From Candidatus Methanoplasma sp. (GTDB lineage Archaea; Thermoplasmatota; Thermoplasmata; Methanomassiliicoccales; Methanomethylophilaceae), in contig JAIRUV010000071.1 of NCBI GenBank assembly GCA_031254265.1, positions 1 through 8,440 on the forward strand: 8,440 nt of DNA, read 5' to 3'. Each line of letters begins with the position of its first letter. Positions within the stretch are counted from its first letter, which is position 1. Of this stretch, positions 6,260-8,440 are shown one piece after another. The notes under the pieces are model-generated. The model did no database searches. It had not been told where the DNA came from and worked only from the letters and a program-made list of their open reading frames with translations. A program made the translations under genes and the position numbers.

Positions 6260-7495
6260 ATGATAATGAAATTCAGATTTCTCGGCGGCGCTGACAGCAT
6301 AGGCCGCATGGGAATGACCATAGAAGACGGCAGGAAGACCATGCTTGTGGAGTACGGCATGAGTCCGACAAAACCTCCCGAATACCCAATAACGGCTCCG
6401 AAGATCGACCACCTGTTCCTGACCCACTGCCACCTGGACCACTGCGGGATGGTCCCGGCTATCTGCGGGAGGGACGGATGCGAGGTATTCACGACTCCTC
6501 TTTCAGCAGAGATATCCGAACTGATGCTCTACGACAGCCTGAAGATCGGGGAGTCAGAGGGATACGATGTCCCATTCACGGCAGGCGATGTGGAGAAGAC
6601 CATGGACCTCGTCGTGCCTTTTACATTCAAAGACACCATCGAACTCGGCAAGACGGACGTGACATTACATTCGGCAGGCCACATTCCAGGCGCTGCGATG
6701 TTCGAGTTCATATGCGACCGCAGGACGCTGTACACCGGCGACCTGCATACGGAGAACCAGAAACTGGTCCTCGGGGCCAAACCTGTGAAGTGTGACAATC
6801 TGATAATAGAAGGAACATACGGCGGCAGGAACCACCCTCCGAGGGACGAGACGATCAAAGAGTTCATCGCAAAGATCGATGAAGTGATAGACCGGGGCGG
6901 GACCGTGGTGGTACCTTGCTTCGCCGTCGGAAGGACCCAGGAGATAATGATAATACTGAAGGGCCTGGGGTATGACATGTGGGTGGACGGGATGGGGAGA
7001 TCCGTCACAGGCCTGTTCATGAATTACTCAGAATACCTCAGGGACCCCAGAACGATGCGCTCCGCGAGGAAAGCGTTCAAAGAAGTTAAGAGTTCGAACA
7101 CAAGGAAGCAGGCAGCGAAAGGCCAGATAATCGTCACAACCGGAGGGATGCTCGACGGCGGTCCCGTCCTGGGATACCTGAGGATACTAAAGGACGATCC
7201 GAAAAGCGCCATCCTGCTGGTGGGCTACCAGGCAGAGGATACGAACGGCAGGCTTCTCCTTGAGACAGGGAGCATCGTCCTCGACGACGAGATGGTCAAG
7301 ATCCAATGCGAAGTGAAGAAATACGATTTCTCTGCGCATGCGGGTCACGACGAACTTGTGGAGTTCGCAAGGAAGTGCAATCCGGAGAACATCGTCATAA
7401 TGCATTCCGAGACGAGGGAGCTCTTCCTCCCGGACCTTCAGGATTACAACGTCATCCTTCCCGAGCTGGGGAAGGAATTCGAGCTGGATGTCTGA
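6260..7495 (+). CDS. Beta-CASP metallo-beta-lactamase ribonuclease, aCPSF2-like
   Basis: A 411-residue ribonuclease of the archaeal CPSF73-like group. The metallo-beta-lactamase domain shows LTHCHLDHCG with H56, H58, D60 and H61. H141 lies in HSAGHIPGA and D161 in LYTGDL. The beta-CASP part has motif A at E184 (IIEGTYGG), a long insert with PCFAVGRTQEI (219-229) and GGMLDGGPVLGYL (295-307), motif B at H360 (DFSAHAGHDEL) and motif C at H382 (IVIMHSE). All metal ligands are present, so it should be an active two-zinc RNase. There are no N-terminal KH domains, so it is not aCPSF1, the termination factor; the length fits aCPSF2. One oddity is VEYGM at 30-34, where relatives usually have a D-C-G or D-x-G turn. 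It overlaps nadC by 8 bases and ends in TGA. Confidence 0.92.
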   Translation: MIMKFRFLGGADSIGRMGMTIEDGRKTMLVEYGMSPTKPPEYPITAPKIDHLFLTHCHLDHCGMVPAICGRDGCEVFTTPLSAEISELMLYDSLKIGESEGYDVPFTAGDVEKTMDLVVPFTFKDTIELGKTDVTLHSAGHIPGAAMFEFICDRRTLYTGDLHTENQKLVLGAKPVKCDNLIIEGTYGGRNHPPRDETIKEFIAKIDEVIDRGGTVVVPCFAVGRTQEIMIILKGLGYDMWVDGMGRSVTGLFMNYSEYLRDPRTMRSARKAFKEVKSSNTRKQAAKGQIIVTTGGMLDGGPVLGYLRILKDDPKSAILLVGYQAEDTNGRLLLETGSIVLDDEMVKIQCEVKKYDFSAHAGHDELVEFARKCNPENIVIMHSETRELFLPDLQDYNVILPELGKEFELDV

Positions 7496-8315
7496 GATGT
7501 ACCTGAAGCGTTTCCTGGATGAGGATATCGGAACCGGTGACATCACCGCCCGCATATTCGTCCCTGACATCCACGGAAAAGCACGCATCATCTGTGAAGA
7601 GGATGCGGTCATAGCAGGATTGGAGGAGGCGGCAGAGTTATTCAGAATGTTGGACGTGGTAGCGGAGCCGATCGTGGCAGACGGAGAAAGAGTACCTAAG
7701 GACACAGAGGTCATGGTTCTGAACGGACCTCTACGGAGCATACTCTCCGGGGAGAGGACGGCCCTTAACTTCCTGATGAGGATGAGCGGGATAGCGACAG
7801 AGACGAATTCCATCATAATGAAGGTCAGAGAAAAGGACCCAGAAATGAGAATTGCGGGAACGCGGAAGACGACTCCCGGATTCAGACACTTCGAGAAGAA
7901 GGCCATTGCCCTCGGCGGCGGATAGCCTCACAGGAACGGTCTTTACGATATGGTCCTAGTCAAAGACAACCATATCCTCGCCTGCGGCGGTGTCAGGAAC
8001 GCTCTGGGGCGCATCGCCGATGTGCCCGACGGCATAAAGATCGAAGTGGAGGTGTCGAACATCGAGGACGGCATCTTTGCAGCAAAGCTGGGAGCCGACA
8101 TAATCATGGCGGATCACATGTCCCCTTCCGACACCAAGGAACTCAGGAAAGAGGCCAGATCCATAAATAAGCACATTCTGATCGAGGCCTCCGGCAACAT
8201 AACCAAAGAGAATGTCATCGATTACGCATGCTGCGCAGACATCGTTTCCTTGGGTTCCCTGACCCACTCTGTGAAGGCTGTGCACTTTTCACTGGATGTT
8301 GAAAAGACATCCTGA
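7488..8315 (+). CDS. nadC: Nicotinate-nucleotide pyrophosphorylase (quinolinate phosphoribosyltransferase) with one in-frame TAG
   Basis: Read through TAG at 7923-7925, this frame gives 275 residues, normal for NadC. The enzyme joins quinolinate to phosphoribosyl pyrophosphate and releases CO2, making nicotinate mononucleotide for NAD. Marks in order are FLDEDIGTGDIT (9-20), SGERTALN (87-94), AGTRKTTPGFRHFEKKA (123-139), GGG (143-145), the TAG at codon 146, then PHRNGLYDMVLVKDNH (147-162). After that come EVEVSN, IIMADHMSP, EASGN and SLGSLTHS. Arg126, Lys127, His148, Arg149 and Lys159 match the quinolinate-binding set, and they lie on both sides of the TAG. If TAG stopped translation, the 145-residue product would lack the rest of the barrel. 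The start is ATG 7488, with GAAGGA 11 bases upstream; ATG 7497 is an alternative. It ends in TGA. It could be a pyrrolysine protein, a readthrough gene, or a new pseudogene. Confidence 0.88.
7923..7925 (+). other. In-frame TAG codon in nadC, possible pyrrolysine or readthrough site
   Basis: GGA TAG CCT CAC AGG encodes Gly, the amber codon, Pro, His, Arg. The same frame continues without shift on both sides. In NadC families the residue between GGG and the xHR element is variable, so an unusual residue could be tolerated. I see no strong stem-loop downstream: AGGA (7932-7935) could pair with TCCT (7954-7957), but the loop is long and the stem is weak. Confidence 0.6.
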
Positions 8316-8357
8316 GAGAACATGGATCTTTCTTGAATCGATCGAGTATCGGACCTT

Positions 8358-8440
8358 TCATGGGAACCCCTTTGCGATCCTGCCGGTCTCCCCTGACCTG
8401 ACGACCGCCCCTTTATTGTTTGTGGAAACGTCTGCCGGCC
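8358..8440 (-). CDS. C-terminal end of a convergent gene, unrecognised (cut by right edge)
   Basis: The minus strand is open from the right edge to a TGA at 8360-8358, giving 27 codons that end in KGAVVRSGETGRIAKGFP. Codon use resembles the neighbours, with AGG for Arg and many G/C third positions. The tail lies 42 bases from the nadC stop, a normal convergent spacing. I cannot name the family. The plus strand is also open here in one frame, so the reading is tentative. Confidence 0.45.
   Translation of the reverse strand, partial: PADVSTNNKGAVVRSGETGRIAKGFP

Noticed and set aside
7187..7906. A 239-residue minus-strand frame
   Set aside because: It spans the antisense of the ribonuclease end and of nadC, both of which are supported by many conserved motifs.
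7932..7957. A pyrrolysine insertion-like stem-loop after the nadC TAG
   Set aside because: Only four base pairs (AGGA with TCCT) plus one pair past a mismatch, with a long loop. It is not convincing, and such an element is not required for TAG decoding in archaea.
7950..8315. A separate 121-residue gene starting at ATG 7950 after the nadC TAG
   Set aside because: It is the same frame and the direct continuation of NadC. It would lack the His-Arg pair, and no ribosome binding site precedes it. One gene with an internal TAG is simpler.
8299..8440. A plus-strand gene starting at TTG 8299 and running off the right edge
   Set aside because: It overlaps the nadC end in another frame, has a poor start, and its stretch past 8358 is antisense to a more gene-like minus-strand tail. 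It remains possible.
1..8440. CRISPR arrays, insertion sequences, rRNA or tRNA genes
   Set aside because: I saw no regularly spaced repeats, transposase motifs, terminal inverted repeats or cloverleaf-like sequence.

Overview
This window looks like chromosomal DNA from an archaeon of the Thermoplasmata side of the Euryarchaeota. The evidence is an archaeal PCNA clamp, a TFS transcript-cleavage factor, a split (two-subunit) transketolase, a geranylgeranyl-reductase-type flavoprotein, an aCPSF2-type beta-CASP ribonuclease, GGTGA-like ribosome binding sites, A/T-rich TATA boxes and heavy use of AGG for arginine. An in-frame TAG in an otherwise intact nadC, together with no use of TAG as a terminator, fits a pyrrolysine-using lineage such as Methanomassiliicoccales. 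That placement is inference.

Layout. Positions 1-3770, minus strand, hold a tightly packed block read in the order tfs, pcn, tktN, tktC, tal, then a GGR-like flavoprotein that runs off the left edge. Gaps are 25, 19, -4, -4 and 9 bases. The block has a clear TATA-like element upstream of tfs. It joins transcription and replication factors to the non-oxidative pentose phosphate pathway and probably to archaeal lipid saturation. Positions 3847-4623 (minus) encode an unrecognised small membrane protein with a disordered tail. Positions 4717-6036 (minus) encode a six-helix membrane protein with a long charged linker and a C-terminal domain that resembles Vsr/DUF559 endonucleases but appears to lack their catalytic residues.

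Positions 6037-6259 are a 223-base divergent intergenic region. It has a TATA-like core enclosed by a perfect 6-base inverted repeat, then hairpins and a strong ribosome binding site. On the plus strand follow the beta-CASP ribonuclease (6260-7495) and nadC (7488-8315), which overlap by 8 bases. The nadC frame is interrupted once, by TAG at 7923-7925, two codons before the conserved His-Arg pair. The right edge holds the tail of a convergent minus-strand gene.

The nadC TAG is the most notable observation: pyrrolysine or another form of readthrough, a fresh nonsense mutation, or a sequencing error. The degenerate nuclease-like domain on a membrane protein is the second. All nine complete genes end in TGA (eight) or TAA (one).
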